Positions 63,784 to 64,000 of a DNA stretch of 64,000 nt are shown here, piece after piece. A program made the position numbers and the translations under genes. Under the pieces are notes generated by a model. The model had not been told where the DNA came from. It did not search any database and saw only the letters and a program-made list of their open reading frames with translations. The stretch spans positions 1,195,463 through 1,259,462 of the forward strand of contig CAJNDS010002302.1 in assembly GCA_905221605.1 (NCBI GenBank), given 5' to 3'. How positions within the stretch are numbered: position 1 is the stretch's first letter; the number at the start of each line of letters is the position of its first letter. Origin of the DNA: Symbiodinium natans. Taxonomy: Eukaryota; Sar; Dinophyceae; Suessiales; Symbiodiniaceae.

Positions 63784-64000
63784 AGCCTGTATTTTGGTGG
63801 TTGTCAAAATTATGGTCCCTTTCTGGATCCCTATTAGAATACGGCACCGAATATCTATATCTATAATAACTATAATATGTATATATATATATGTATATAT
63901 AGGGTACCCCAGGGTACCCCAAAGGGATGATAATTATGACAGCCATCCATTTGGCCCTCAGGGCTTCAAGCTGTAGGCTTGAACATACGCTTTTGACATG

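Larger units (their letters stand above)
61512..64000. other. intron of kinase gene or intergenic
   Basis: Degenerate TTCAGGG units (61570-61800), an array at 62.04 kb, G homopolymers at 62.96 and 63.30 kb, a family B half and a family D element. No hinge, catalytic loop or DFG exon was found. Confidence 0.5.

Noticed and set aside
1-64000. Chromosome end or telomere
   Set aside because: Arrays are short, scattered throughout, in both orientations and mixed with exons; no terminal long one-orientation array is present.
1-64000. CRISPR array
   Set aside because: Tandem repeats have no regular unique spacers and there are no cas genes; the sequence is eukaryotic.

Overview
This window reads as nuclear DNA of a dinoflagellate or close alveolate relative. 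I base that on short exons in kilobase-long introns, GT/GC/GA-type splice donors, a retroelement reverse-transcriptase fragment of the style known from dinoflagellate genomes, and TTTAGGG telomere-type repeats. No bacterial operons, rRNA, tRNA or CRISPR were seen. The species cannot be named from the sequence, and another TTTAGGG-telomere protist is not excluded.

The dominant feature is CCCTAAA/TTTAGGG repeats scattered along the whole 64 kb in both orientations, from a few units to more than 15 units, with blocks of homogenised variants (TTTGGGG, TTCAGGG, TTTATAGGG, GGGTTTTC). This is not a chromosome end. The arrays sit inside introns and between genes. Around many recognisable exons the acceptor side carries CCCTAAA and the donor side carries TTTAGGG, so an intron tends to begin with TTTAGGG and end with CCCTAAA.

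Two split genes are recognisable on the + strand. (1) About 27.2-44.0 kb: an ankyrin-repeat gene made of 25-98 nt exons. The run 38721-38808, 39425-39485, 40088-40149 and 41057-41131 is phase-compatible and rebuilds consecutive ankyrin repeats. Earlier exons at 28140, 30984, 34583, 36148 and 36921 also join into canonical repeats. (2) About 54.9-61.5 kb and continuing beyond my detection: an AGC-family protein kinase close to the cAMP-dependent kinase catalytic subunit. It has the Gly-rich loop, the beta3 lysine, the alphaC glutamate and the beta4-beta5 region on six exons in the right order and phase. The catalytic loop and activation segment were not found and probably lie to the right of the window.

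Layout: 1-13 kb is telomere-type repeats, C-rich tracts, MITE-like elements and weak exon candidates. 13-27 kb has isolated ankyrin-like exons (13217, 21761) among repeats. 27-44 kb is the ankyrin gene, with a decayed reverse-transcriptase fragment on the minus strand near 32 kb. 44-54 kb is mostly repeats, G/C homopolymers and weak exons. 54-62 kb is the kinase gene, and 62-64 kb is repeats. Superimposed are at least eight families of short inverted-repeat (MITE-like) elements, one of which (CTGTTGGTTAGTAGGG...CCCTACTAACCAACAG) carries splice-site-like ends and begins at an ankyrin exon donor, so it may be an introner. Exon boundaries come from reading frames and family knowledge only; no transcript evidence was available.
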